Positions 7,704 through 15,433 of a DNA stretch of 64,000 nt are shown one piece after another. The stretch lies in NCBI RefSeq assembly GCF_000012945.1, contig NC_007511.1:1-64000 (forward strand). Reading direction: 5' to 3'. Numbering within the stretch: the stretch's first letter is position 1; every line of letters starts with the position of its first letter. The notes below the pieces were generated by a model. It saw only the letters and a program-made list of their open reading frames with translations. It made no database searches and was not told where the DNA came from. The position numbers were made by a program, and so were the translations under genes. The DNA is from Burkholderia lata (GTDB lineage: Bacteria > Pseudomonadota > Gammaproteobacteria > Burkholderiales > Burkholderiaceae).

Positions 7704-7875
7704 TCCGCGGAAGCCGGGGCGCTCGATGGTGCGACTTGCGCGTTGCGTAACGCCTGACGGAACGGCCGGTGCTTCTGAGCGTGGGTTGTGAGTGGTACGC
7801 CCTGGCAGGGTACGCAGCGTCGAGGTGTGCCGCTGAACCCTCGTACGTCGACACACCACGCTATCCGGGCGCTAC

Positions 7876-7891
7876 GTTTATGCGCATAAAC
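7876..7891. promoter_or_regulatory. parS site 3
   Basis: A second perfect GTTTATGCGCATAAAC, 188 bp beyond site 2. Sites 1, 2 and 3 are almost evenly spaced (186 and 188 bp). Confidence 0.85.
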
Positions 7892-7990
7892 CGCAGGCGG
7901 TAGACGGCGAGTAACGAGGGATCACATCCCGACTGCGCCGGGATCCGGAGCGCGGTGGTCTACTTGCGAGGCAGCATACCGACGCAGCAA

Positions 7991-8106
7991 TCACACCCAG
8001 CAGAGACTCACACCCAGCAGAGACTCACACCCAGCAGAGACTCACACCCAGCAGAGACTCACACCCAGCAGAGACTCACACCCAGCAGAGACTCACACCC
8101 AGCAGG
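7991..8106. repeat. 17-bp tandem repeat (minisatellite)
   Basis: Six identical copies of TCACACCCAGCAGAGAC start at 7991, 8008, 8025, 8042, 8059 and 8076. A truncated seventh (TCACACCCAGCAGG) ends at 8106. The unit is not a multiple of three and has no spacers, so it is neither a protein repeat nor a CRISPR. Identity between copies suggests recent slippage expansion. It lies between parS sites 3 and 4. Confidence 0.95.
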
Positions 8107-8165
8107 CTCAAATGTCGGCAGCGCTGCGCCGCGAATCGCGAGGTACCTCACCCGGCAATAGCCCG

Positions 8166-8181
8166 CTTTATGCGCATAAAC
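8166..8181. promoter_or_regulatory. parS site 4 (one mismatch)
   Basis: CTTTATGCGCATAAAC; only the first base departs from the perfect palindrome. Confidence 0.75.
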
Positions 8182-8289
8182 CAACCGTCCTGTGACGCCA
8201 CCGGCTACCCCCTTCGCAGATAGCCTCCCATCGCATTGATCAGGCGTGCGCGGCCTTTATTCACCATCCCGCGACAGAGCTTCCCTAGC

Positions 8290-8305
8290 CTTTATGCGCA
8301 TAAAC
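8290..8305. promoter_or_regulatory. parS site 5 (one mismatch)
   Basis: CTTTATGCGCATAAAC again, with the same first-base change as site 4. It is the last site of the cluster, 188 bp before the ArsC-like gene. Confidence 0.75.
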
Positions 8306-8492
8306 CCACCAATTCATTGAAGAGCATCCCGAACAGCACTCCCCTCTCGCGCGCCATCGCACTGCCTCATCAACCGGCCTGGCTCTACGAAGCAGCGAAT
8401 CCACTCCCGATCGCACGATCCCTCGTCGACCACCCCATCAAGCCCACCAATGCAGACTGGCTACAATACAGGGCTCTACCCTCCAGGCCTGA

Positions 8493-8852
8493 ATGATGAT
8501 CACGATCTACCACAACCCCCGATGCTCAAAGTCGCGCGAGACGCTTGCGTTGGTCGAGTCGCTGAATACCACTGGTGCGCCGTTGAATGTCGTCGAGTAC
8601 CTGAAGACGCCGCCGACGGTCGAGGAACTGGAAGCGCTGCATCGGCAGCTTGGCCGTCCGGTTCGCGACATGCTGCGCGACGGTGAGGAGCCGTACAAGG
8701 AGCTGAATCTTGCCCGTGCCGATCTGACCGATGCGGAAGCCTATGCGGCAATTGCCGCTCATCCGATTCTGCTGCAGCGGCCCATCGTTGTTTATCGCGG
8801 CAAGGCCGCCATCGGCCGGCCGCCCGAATCGGTGCAGGCGCTGTTCGAATAA
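8493..8852 (+). CDS. ArsC-family reductase (arsenate reductase-like, thioredoxin fold)
   Basis: A 119-residue ArsC/Spx-type thioredoxin-fold protein. It opens with ITIYHNPRCSKSRETLALVE, giving the catalytic Cys at residue 11 in the CSxSR loop. It has the closing RPIVVYRGKAAIGRPPE, the R-P region of the family. It should reduce arsenate with glutathione/glutaredoxin, or act as a related oxidoreductase. No ars regulator or efflux gene is adjacent, so a role in arsenic resistance is not supported by context. Two tandem ATGs (8493, 8496) could both serve as start. Confidence 0.88.
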   Translation: MMITIYHNPRCSKSRETLALVESLNTTGAPLNVVEYLKTPPTVEELEALHRQLGRPVRDMLRDGEEPYKELNLARADLTDAEAYAAIAAHPILLQRPIVVYRGKAAIGRPPESVQALFE

Positions 8853-8939
8853 TTCTTGCCCGCCGTATTTTTCTGATTGCGTCAGCCCGGCGCAAGCACT
8901 AGGGCAAGCGCCGGCAATCGAAGCCGGCACGATCCAGGC

Positions 8940-9161
8940 CTAGCCTTCCCCGGACGACGTATCGTCATCGTCCGGGGCAGGCCCCCGCCCCGCCGCCGCT
9001 TTCGCGGCTGTCCGCAGCAGCGCGATCTGCCCGCGATAGGCCCTGCAGCCACTGCAGGTCGGCAGGTGTATACGCACCTGCAGGCGCTCATGCAGGGTCA
9101 GATGCCGGTCGAGCGCATCCGACAGCAGTCGCGTCACGTCAGTACATTTCCCCGGCAGCAT
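8940..9161 (-). CDS. Zinc-finger anti-sigma factor
   Basis: A 73-residue protein with the zinc-binding anti-sigma signature HxxxCxxC (HLPTCSGC at ~32-39), preceded by the helical ERLQVRIH segment. It has no transmembrane segment, so it should be a soluble, possibly redox-responsive inhibitor of the sigma factor encoded just upstream. Its ATG lies inside the last codons of the sigma gene (23-bp overlap). A GTG at 9137 overlapping the sigma stop is the alternative start. Translational coupling is likely. Confidence 0.8.
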   Translation of the reverse strand: MLPGKCTDVTRLLSDALDRHLTLHERLQVRIHLPTCSGCRAYRGQIALLRTAAKAAAGRGPAPDDDDTSSGEG

Positions 9162-9738
9162 CTTCGGTCGTCAGTCCTTGTTCGCTCAGGCAGGTTCGCA
9201 GTCGCGTGCGCGCCCGGTACAGCAGCACGCTGCAATGGTTCGTCGTCAGCGTCAATTCGCTGCAGATGTCCGTCATTTCGAAGTCGAGAAATTCGCGCAT
9301 CATGAACACGCGTCCGATCTGCTCCGGCAGGTGATCGAGGCAGGCCTCGAACAGCGTCCAGAACTGCTGCTGCTGCAACAGCGTTTCGGGGCGCGGCCAC
9401 GGTCGCGGCTTCGCGTGGGCGGCCCAGTGCCCGTTTTCCTTGAACAACTCGCGATCGAGCACCGATTCGCCGTCGAGCTCGGCATCGAGCGCGGACAGGC
9501 TCACCGTCCGCTGCCGCGCGCGCAGTACGTCGATCAGCTTGTTGCGCAGGATGCCGAACACCCAGGTCTTGTGCGCCGACAGCCCGGCGAAATCGCCCGC
9601 ATGCGACCACGCGGCGGTGAGCGCTTCCTGCACGGCGTCTTCGGCCGCGTCGGCGTCGCGGAGCTGGAGTCGCGCGAAGCGCAACAGGTCGCGCCGCAGT
9701 TGCGCGAGATAAACGGGATCGTCGTAGGCGGACGGCAT
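9139..9738 (-). CDS. ECF-type RNA polymerase sigma factor
   Basis: About 199 residues. Region 2 runs from PVYLAQLRRDLLRFARLQL through DAAEDAVQEALTAAW and HKTWVFGILRNKLIDVLRAR. Region 4 includes LPEQIGRVFMMREFLDFEMTDI and NHCSVLLYRARTRL. It belongs to the ECF group paired with small soluble zinc-finger anti-sigmas. The start is placed at MPSAYDD; an in-frame GTG at 9768 would add ten residues. It is cotranscribed with the anti-sigma. Target genes are not evident from the window. Confidence 0.88.
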   Translation of the reverse strand: MPSAYDDPVYLAQLRRDLLRFARLQLRDADAAEDAVQEALTAAWSHAGDFAGLSAHKTWVFGILRNKLIDVLRARQRTVSLSALDAELDGESVLDRELFKENGHWAAHAKPRPWPRPETLLQQQQFWTLFEACLDHLPEQIGRVFMMREFLDFEMTDICSELTLTTNHCSVLLYRARTRLRTCLSEQGLTTEDAAGEMY

Positions 9739-10105
9739 GTCTGGGTTGCGGTGTCTCGAAACGATCACGCGTGCGCCACAGGGCGGGCGCGTCGCAGTGC
9801 GAGCAGCTTACTGGGCGCGGTCCCGGCCTGCAATGCATGTTCCGTCACGAATTCACGAAACCGGCCGACGCGCTGCGCTATGCTTGCCGAACCCTGTGTC
9901 GCGTGTCGGCAACGACCCGCAGTAGGCAATCTGTAACGTCAGAACATAACGGCCGAGTTATCCACAATTTCTGTGGAAAACCTTGTGGAAAGTCGGCCGT
10001 ACGGCCCCGTGGGGCGGTTCGCGGGCTGGCTTGCCTATAAACAGACCTTTGTCGCTCGTTCGGAAGCAATCGATCCGATTCCTCACTCACCGGAAGGAGA
10101 ATGCC
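9739..10105. other. Divergent intergenic region with a consensus DnaA box
   Basis: This ~370-bp gap between the sigma factor and the flavin reductase contains TTATCCACA at 9958-9966, a perfect DnaA-box consensus. Two TGTGGAAA 8-mers follow at about 9973 and 9984. No gene is supported. It probably holds the promoters of both flanking genes. Confidence 0.55.
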
Positions 10106-10660
10106 ATGTCCTATCGCATCGCTGTGGTCGTCGGCAGCCTGCGTCGCGCTTCGTGGAACCGTGCGCTCGCACACGCCGTGATCTCGCTCGCCCCTGCCGA
10201 TTTCTCGTTCGAGTTCGTCGAGATCGGCGAGCTGCCGCTGTACAGCCAGGACTACGACGCGGATTTCCCGGAAGTCGCGAAGCGCTTCAAGCAGTCGATC
10301 GAGGCCGCCGACGCGCTGCTGTTCTTCACGCCCGAGTACAACCGCTCGATCCCGGGCGTGCTGAAGAATGCGCTCGACTGGGGCTCGCGCCCGTGGGGTT
10401 CCAACTCGTGGTCGGGCAAGCCGGGTGCCGTGCTCGGCACGTCGCCGGGCGCGACGGGCACCGCGCTCGCGCAGCAGCACCTGCGCAACGTGCTCGCGTA
10501 TCTCGACGTGAAGACGCTCGGGCAGCCCGAGATGTTCATCAAGCACGATCCGGCGCGCATCGACGACCAGGGCCAGATCGTCAGCGAAGACACCCGCAAG
10601 TTCCTGCAGGGCTTCGTCGATCGCTACACGGGCTGGGTGCGTTTGCTGAAGTCGGCCTGA
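10106..10660 (+). CDS. NADPH-dependent FMN reductase (flavodoxin-fold quinone/azo/chromate reductase family)
   Basis: A 184-residue flavodoxin-like protein. GSLRRASWNRALA near the N-terminus is the FMN-phosphate loop, and the FFTPEYNRSIPGVLKNALDW segment is diagnostic of the NADPH-dependent FMN reductase family (ChrR/YieF/ArsH-like). It likely makes two-electron reductions of quinones or similar acceptors in the cytoplasm, with an oxidative-stress role inferred from family. The start is fixed by GGAAGGAG six bases before ATG 10106. The neighbouring ArsC-like and sigma/anti-sigma genes are compatible with a stress theme, but no operon links them. Confidence 0.88.
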   Translation: MSYRIAVVVGSLRRASWNRALAHAVISLAPADFSFEFVEIGELPLYSQDYDADFPEVAKRFKQSIEAADALLFFTPEYNRSIPGVLKNALDWGSRPWGSNSWSGKPGAVLGTSPGATGTALAQQHLRNVLAYLDVKTLGQPEMFIKHDPARIDDQGQIVSEDTRKFLQGFVDRYTGWVRLLKSA

Positions 10661-10712
10661 GCGTCACACCCGATCACGCCGCCGGCGTCGGCACCGGCCC
10701 GCTCGCAGCGGG

Positions 10713-13007
10713 TCACGTGCCGGCGTGCCGCGCGTGTCGTGCATCGCGCGCTTCACGGATGCCCAGCAGGATCTCGTCGAGCAGCGCGATGTCGAACGGC
10801 TTCGACAGCACGCGGACGTTGACGGTGCGCGTGCGGTCGAGCTCCTCCGCGTAACCCGTGACGAGAATCACGGGCAGTTTCTCCGGCCGCTGCTCGACGG
10901 CTTCGGCGAGGTCGATGCCGTTCAGGCGGCCCGGCATGTGGATATCCGAAATCACGAGGTCGAACGCGTCGTTCGCGGCTGCACCTTCGATCAGGCGCAA
11001 CGCGTCGTCGGCGGTGGGCGCGTAGGTCACGCGATGCCCGAGCAGCGACAGCAGCGCTTCGGTGCCGGCCGCGACTTCGCTGTTGTCCTCGACGAGCAGC
11101 ACGTGCAGGCCGGCGAGCGCGCCTGCCCCCGCGTCGTGCACGACCGCCTGCGGCCGCGCGACGACATCCTCGGCGCGGGCGCGCGGCAGGTAGAGACGCA
11201 CCGACGTGCCGGCGCCGACCGCGCTGTCGATCGTCGCGAGCCCGCCCGAGCGTTCGCAGAACGCGAACACCTGCGGCAGGCCGAGCCCGGTCCCCATCCC
11301 CTGCGCCTTCGTCGTGAACAGCGGCTCGAACGCACGCGCGAGCACGTCGGGCGCCATGCCCGAACCCGTATCGTCGAGCGAGATCTGCACGAAGTCGCCG
11401 GTCAGCGGAAAGCCGTCCTCGCGACGCAGCGTCACGTTGCGCGCGCCGACCGTGAAGCGGCCGCCGGTCGCCATCGCGTCGCGCGCGTTGACCGCGAGGT
11501 TAATCACCGCGAGCTCGAGCTCCGCGACGTCGACGCGGATCGGCCAGACACCGGGCTCGATCGCGACGACCAGCGACGATTTCGAACCGAGCGATGTCTT
11601 CAGCAGTTCGCGGCACGTGCCGACCCATTGCCCGACGTCGATCGTCTCGTTGTGCAGCGGCTGCTTGCGCGCGACGCCGAGGAGCTGGCGCGTGAGCGAC
11701 TGCCCGTTCTTCAGCGCGCGTTCGATCGCGCCGAGCTCCTTGTCGAGATGCTGGACCCCGCGCCGCCGCACGATCTGCACGTTGCTCGAGATGATCATCA
11801 GCAGGTTGTTGAAGTCGTGCGCGACGCTGCCGACGAGGTTGCCGAGCGCCTGCATCTTGCGCGACTGCCGGTACGCCGATTCGATCGAGCGCCGCATCGA
11901 CGCTTCGGCCTGCCAGCGGTCCCACGCCTCCTCTTCCGCCTTCAGCCGCTTGAGCGACAGCCAGATCACGGACCACAGCGCGACCGACGGCGCGAACATC
12001 GAGATGAACAACACGCTCAGGTGTTCGTACCATTCATGCCAGATCGCCGACGTGCGGTACGCGCACGTCACGTAGACGGGATAGCTGCCGACCTGGCGAT
12101 ACGCGACGATTTCGCTGCTCGCGCCGTCGTGGCGCACGCGCACGACACCGGCGCGCGGATCGTTGCGCGCGTCGCCGAACGTGACCGCGCGATCGGTGTG
12201 CGCGAGTGCCGGCGGCGGCGGATACGACGCGATCACCGCGCCGTCCGAACGCGCGAGCGCCATCGTCATCGGCGTGCTCGCGCCGCCGAGCAGGTCGCGG
12301 TAGAACGCGTTGAAATACGACGACTTCAGCGCGATCGACACCATCCCGGCGAACGAACCATCGCTATGGCGGCGCGCGACGCCCGTGTTGAACACGGGAA
12401 TGTTCTCGAGCTTGAGCGGCCCCATCATCAGCCGCGAGATGTGTTCGATGACCTTGCCGTCACGGATGCCGGCGAAGTCGTCGCGGTTCGCGATCGACGC
12501 ATAGGGCGCCGGATAGTAGAGGCTGTTCGCGAGCAGCATCCCGCTCGCGCCGAAGATCGACACGGCGGCCACCTGCGGATAGCCGCCGCCGATCGTGTTC
12601 AGCGCTTCGTGGATGTCGGACTCCCGGTTGCGCACGGTCGCGTCGTCCATGTCCTGCACGAGATCGACGATGCGCGCATCGAGCGTTTCGCTCAGGTCGA
12701 ACACCTTGAGCGCGTGCTCCTCGGCCACTCGCACCGTGCGCATCGTCACGTCGCTCGCGGCGGCCTCGCGCGTCTTCAGGTCGTTGTACGCCATCACCAC
12801 GACGTAGATGCACGGCAGTACGATCGCCGCGACGAGCAGCACGATCAGCGTCACGCGACGCACCGCGAAATCGTGCTCGGGCGCACCGGACGCGTAGTTG
12901 CCGTCGTCCTGCCAGTCGTCGGCGGGTGGGGAGGCGGGAGCGTGGGAATCGGCGGGCCGGTCGGACGTCATCGAGGAAGCGGGTGAGGCGGAGGTGCCTG
13001 CCATCAT
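10713..13007 (-). CDS. Membrane-bound hybrid sensor histidine kinase
   Basis: A 764-residue protein. Transmembrane helices at ~51-74 and ~330-352 flank a ~255-residue periplasmic sensor of the dCache type. The kinase core follows: H-box GSVAHDFNNLL with H397, N-box VNLAVNARDAM at ~504-512, and G-boxes DDTGSGM and GMGTGLGLPQV. A C-terminal receiver has the acidic pair E640/D641 and phosphoacceptor D688 (LVISDIHMPG). The HDFNN type of H-box is common in orphan hybrid kinases. No response-regulator gene is immediately adjacent on this strand; the divergent CheY-like gene 430 bp away is a possible partner. The ligand is unknown. Confidence 0.9.
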   Translation of the reverse strand: MMAGTSASPASSMTSDRPADSHAPASPPADDWQDDGNYASGAPEHDFAVRRVTLIVLLVAAIVLPCIYVVVMAYNDLKTREAAASDVTMRTVRVAEEHALKVFDLSETLDARIVDLVQDMDDATVRNRESDIHEALNTIGGGYPQVAAVSIFGASGMLLANSLYYPAPYASIANRDDFAGIRDGKVIEHISRLMMGPLKLENIPVFNTGVARRHSDGSFAGMVSIALKSSYFNAFYRDLLGGASTPMTMALARSDGAVIASYPPPPALAHTDRAVTFGDARNDPRAGVVRVRHDGASSEIVAYRQVGSYPVYVTCAYRTSAIWHEWYEHLSVLFISMFAPSVALWSVIWLSLKRLKAEEEAWDRWQAEASMRRSIESAYRQSRKMQALGNLVGSVAHDFNNLLMIISSNVQIVRRRGVQHLDKELGAIERALKNGQSLTRQLLGVARKQPLHNETIDVGQWVGTCRELLKTSLGSKSSLVVAIEPGVWPIRVDVAELELAVINLAVNARDAMATGGRFTVGARNVTLRREDGFPLTGDFVQISLDDTGSGMAPDVLARAFEPLFTTKAQGMGTGLGLPQVFAFCERSGGLATIDSAVGAGTSVRLYLPRARAEDVVARPQAVVHDAGAGALAGLHVLLVEDNSEVAAGTEALLSLLGHRVTYAPTADDALRLIEGAAANDAFDLVISDIHMPGRLNGIDLAEAVEQRPEKLPVILVTGYAEELDRTRTVNVRVLSKPFDIALLDEILLGIREARDARHARHAGT

Positions 13008-13441
13008 AAACGAGTTGCGACGGGCCGCCGCACGGCCCCGGACGCTGGTAATCCTGTCGATTTCGACAGGGGGAAATTGTCAGATTGAAAACGCGACGAA
13101 TCCGGCAGCGCAAACGTACACAAGGAAAAATTTTGCGTGCTTATCTCGAAAATGGTCGCGGCTGTTTTCGGAATGATGCGTGTTCGGACCAATTCTGTTC
13201 GAAATGGTGAAAATGGCGAGTTGCATCGCCTCCGGTTTACTCAGAGAATCGCGCCTTGCTTTCCCTATGACAGATATATGCGCCCGCCGGCGTTCGCCGC
13301 GCGGTGCGTCGCGCGCACCCGCGTCGCGGCGCCCGCGCGCGGCCGCAAGACGGTTGCCCGCACCCGAACGCATGGCGCCTAAAGAAGTGCGCCGCGCGGT
13401 CGTTAACGCGAGAGAGACCATTCCGTATACCGCTTCGCTCC
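13008..13441. other. Intergenic region between divergent signalling genes
   Basis: 430 bp with no supported gene. The middle (about 13115-13215) is less GC-rich than its surroundings, as expected of promoter DNA, but no convincing -35/-10 pair was picked out. Confidence 0.5.
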
Positions 13442-13810
13442 ATGCCTTTGCCGATTGTAATTGCCGACGATTCGCTGCTCGCTCGCAAACTTCTGACAAA
13501 GGCGCTGCCGGGAGGCTGGGACGTCGAAGTCACGTATGCCGCGAATGGTCGAGAGGCCTTGGCGCTCTATCGTGACGGCAAAGCTTCCGTAATGTTTCTG
13601 GACCTGACGATGCCCGACATGAGCGGTTATCAGGTCCTGGAGACACTGCGCCACGAAGATCTGAACACGTTCGTGATCGTGGTATCCGCCGATATCCAGC
13701 CGCAGGCGCAAGCACGCGTGCGCGAATTGGGCGCGATCGCATTCGTAGCCAAGCCCGTGACGTCGGAGGCATTGCTGCCCATTCTCAAGGAGTATGGGTT
13801 GTATGCCTGA
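13442..13810 (+). CDS. CheY-like single-domain response regulator
   Basis: A 122-residue stand-alone receiver domain: acidic pocket D9/D10 (IADDS), phosphoacceptor D54 (MFLDLTMPDMSGYQVL), conserved Ser82 (VVSAD) and Lys104 (VAKPV). It has no output domain, so it should signal by protein contact. The next gene, a CheC-like phosphatase, overlaps its stop by 8 bp, and a PAS-GGDEF gene follows, so this receiver is probably the phosphorylated input of a three-gene module. The long GC-rich in-frame extension upstream of the ATG has no resemblance to receivers and was excluded. Confidence 0.9.
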   Translation: MPLPIVIADDSLLARKLLTKALPGGWDVEVTYAANGREALALYRDGKASVMFLDLTMPDMSGYQVLETLRHEDLNTFVIVVSADIQPQAQARVRELGAIAFVAKPVTSEALLPILKEYGLYA

Positions 13811-14429
13811 CTCGGTGTTCACGGCGGAGCAACGCGACGCGTTGCAGGAGATCGCCAACCTCGCAATGGGCCGCGCCGCCGCGCGGCTCGCGTTGTTGCT
13901 CGGGCACTTCATCGAGCTGTCGGTGCCGCGTGTGCGGGTCGTGAAAGCGACCGACGCCGGTGACGCGCTGCGCGAGATGACGGGCATTCACGACAACGTG
14001 ACCGCCGTGCGCCAGGGCTTTCGTTCCGACATCAAGGGCGAAGCAATCGTGCTGTGCCGCACCGCGAGCATCGCGCGGCTCATGTCGGTCGTCGACCGTA
14101 CGTTCGGCGACGGCGTGTACGGCGGGATGGCGACACCCGACGAAGTCGTGTTCGACGTCGCGAACGTGCTGATGGGTGCGTGCGTCGCGTCGATCCTCGA
14201 CGAGCTCGGCCGCAAGCCTGTGTTCTTTCCGCCGGGGCTGCTCGGCGCGAACGTGTCGTTCGACGACGTATTCCAGCCGACCGAGCTGGCATGGAGCGTT
14301 GCATTGTTGCTGGAAGTGAACTTCGGGCTCGAGGACCACGCGTTCCGGGCCCACTTCGTGATGCTGATGGCCGAGGATTCGATCCGGCTGATGGGCGATG
14401 CGCTCGACGCGTTGCTGTCCGCGCTATGA
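13803..14429 (+). CDS. CheC/CheX/FliY-family phosphatase-like protein
   Basis: About 208 residues with the tandem CheC motif. The first copy DALQEIANLAMGRAAARLA has E16/N19, matching the catalytic Glu/Asn of CheC. The second copy VVFDVANVLMGACVAS has D118/N121, where Asp replaces the usual Glu. CheC proteins dephosphorylate CheY-P, and the CheY-like gene directly upstream is the natural substrate. The start at 13803 (ATGCCTGA, overlapping the upstream stop) is preferred because AAGGAG is correctly spaced for it. Translational coupling is likely on both sides. Confidence 0.82.
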   Translation: MPDSVFTAEQRDALQEIANLAMGRAAARLALLLGHFIELSVPRVRVVKATDAGDALREMTGIHDNVTAVRQGFRSDIKGEAIVLCRTASIARLMSVVDRTFGDGVYGGMATPDEVVFDVANVLMGACVASILDELGRKPVFFPPGLLGANVSFDDVFQPTELAWSVALLLEVNFGLEDHAFRAHFVMLMAEDSIRLMGDALDALLSAL

Positions 14430-15364
14430 CGGCCACCACCCCGTCGCTGAGCGACCTCGTGATCGAGCGGGTGGGCTTCGGCCTGTTCGTGCTCGACCGC
14501 GCGATGACCGTGCTGATGTGGAATCGCTTCATGCAGGACCACAGCGGTATCCCGGCCGCCGACGTGATCGGCCGCAACCTGTTCGACTGCTTTCCCGACC
14601 TGCCGCGCGCGTGGCTGTCGCGCAAGCTCGAGAGCGTGTTCCAGCTCGGCAGCTTCGCATTCAGCTCGTGGGAGCAGCGGCCCTACCTGTTTCGCTTCGA
14701 GCACGACCGGCCGATCACGGGCGGCGTCGACTACATGCAGCAGGACTGCACGTTCATGCCGCTCACGCGCGGCCGCGACGTCGAGGCCGTGTGCGTGACG
14801 ATCTCGGACGTCACGCATGTGAGCGTGATGCAGCGCGAGCGCGAGGAAGCGGTTGCGAAGCTGCGCGAGCACGCGAATCGCGATGGCCTGACCGGCATCG
14901 CGAACCGGCGTTTCTTCGAGGCGCGGCTCGGCGACGAATTCTCGCGCTGGCAGCGCTACGGTGGTGACATGTCGGTGCTGCTGTTCGATCTCGACCACTT
15001 CAAGACGATCAACGACCGTTTCGGGCATGCGGCCGGCGATGCCGTGCTGCGCGAGACCGCGCGTCGTGTCGCGGCGATCGTGCGCGCGCAGGATACGTTC
15101 GGCCGTTTCGGCGGCGAGGAATTCGCGCTGCTGCTGCCGTGCACGAATCTCGACGAGGCGATGCTGGTGGCCGACAAGGTGCGCGATGCGATCGGCAGCA
15201 TGCCGGTCGATGCCGAGGGTGTCAGCGTGCCGGTGACGGCGAGCGTCGGCGGCGCGTGTGCGAAGACGGGTGCGCCGACCTGCGACGTGCTCGTCAACGA
15301 GGCCGACGCCGCGCTTTATCGCGCGAAGCGGCTCGGGCGCGATCGGTCGGTCGCGTACTCATAA
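14426..15364 (+). CDS. PAS-GGDEF diguanylate cyclase
   Basis: A 312-residue soluble protein. A PAS-like sensor covers ~10-130, a short coiled linker (VMQREREEAVAKLREHANRDGLTG) follows, then a GGDEF domain. The active-site motif GGEEF is at 229-233, with the inhibitory I-site RAQD at 220-223, so it should make cyclic di-GMP with product inhibition. The ATG overlaps the CheC stop (ATGA), tying its synthesis to the CheY/CheC pair. No transmembrane segment; the PAS ligand is unknown. The order CheY-CheC-PAS/GGDEF suggests phosphorylation-tuned c-di-GMP synthesis, an inference. Confidence 0.92.
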   Translation: MTATTPSLSDLVIERVGFGLFVLDRAMTVLMWNRFMQDHSGIPAADVIGRNLFDCFPDLPRAWLSRKLESVFQLGSFAFSSWEQRPYLFRFEHDRPITGGVDYMQQDCTFMPLTRGRDVEAVCVTISDVTHVSVMQREREEAVAKLREHANRDGLTGIANRRFFEARLGDEFSRWQRYGGDMSVLLFDLDHFKTINDRFGHAAGDAVLRETARRVAAIVRAQDTFGRFGGEEFALLLPCTNLDEAMLVADKVRDAIGSMPVDAEGVSVPVTASVGGACAKTGAPTCDVLVNEADAALYRAKRLGRDRSVAYS

Positions 15365-15384
15365 GTCGCGTACACCCAGGTCGC

Positions 15385-15415
15385 GCATCCGCCCCGCTGT
15401 GCGCGGAGCGGATGC
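15385..15415. terminator. Hairpin between convergent genes
   Basis: GCATCCGC (15385-15392) pairs perfectly with GCGGATGC (15408-15415), and the loop can form an inner CCGC/GCGG stem. There is no U-tract. The convergent position suggests a terminator. Confidence 0.4.
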
Positions 15416-15433
15416 CCTGGGCGCATGTAGCGC

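Larger units (their letters stand above)
7403..8492. other. Centromere-like region behind parA
   Basis: About 1.1 kb without a convincing gene. It contains five 16-bp parS-like palindromes and a 17-bp tandem repeat. Open frames here are short, lack family resemblance and run through the repeat, so they were not called. Confidence 0.8.

Noticed and set aside
7991..8106. CRISPR-like direct repeats
   Set aside because: The 17-bp units are contiguous with no spacers, and no cas-like gene is nearby; it is a minisatellite.
8493..8852. Arsenic-resistance operon
   Set aside because: Only an ArsC-like gene is present; no ArsR, ArsB or Acr3 gene is adjacent, and the flavin reductase is more than 1 kb away in a separate unit.
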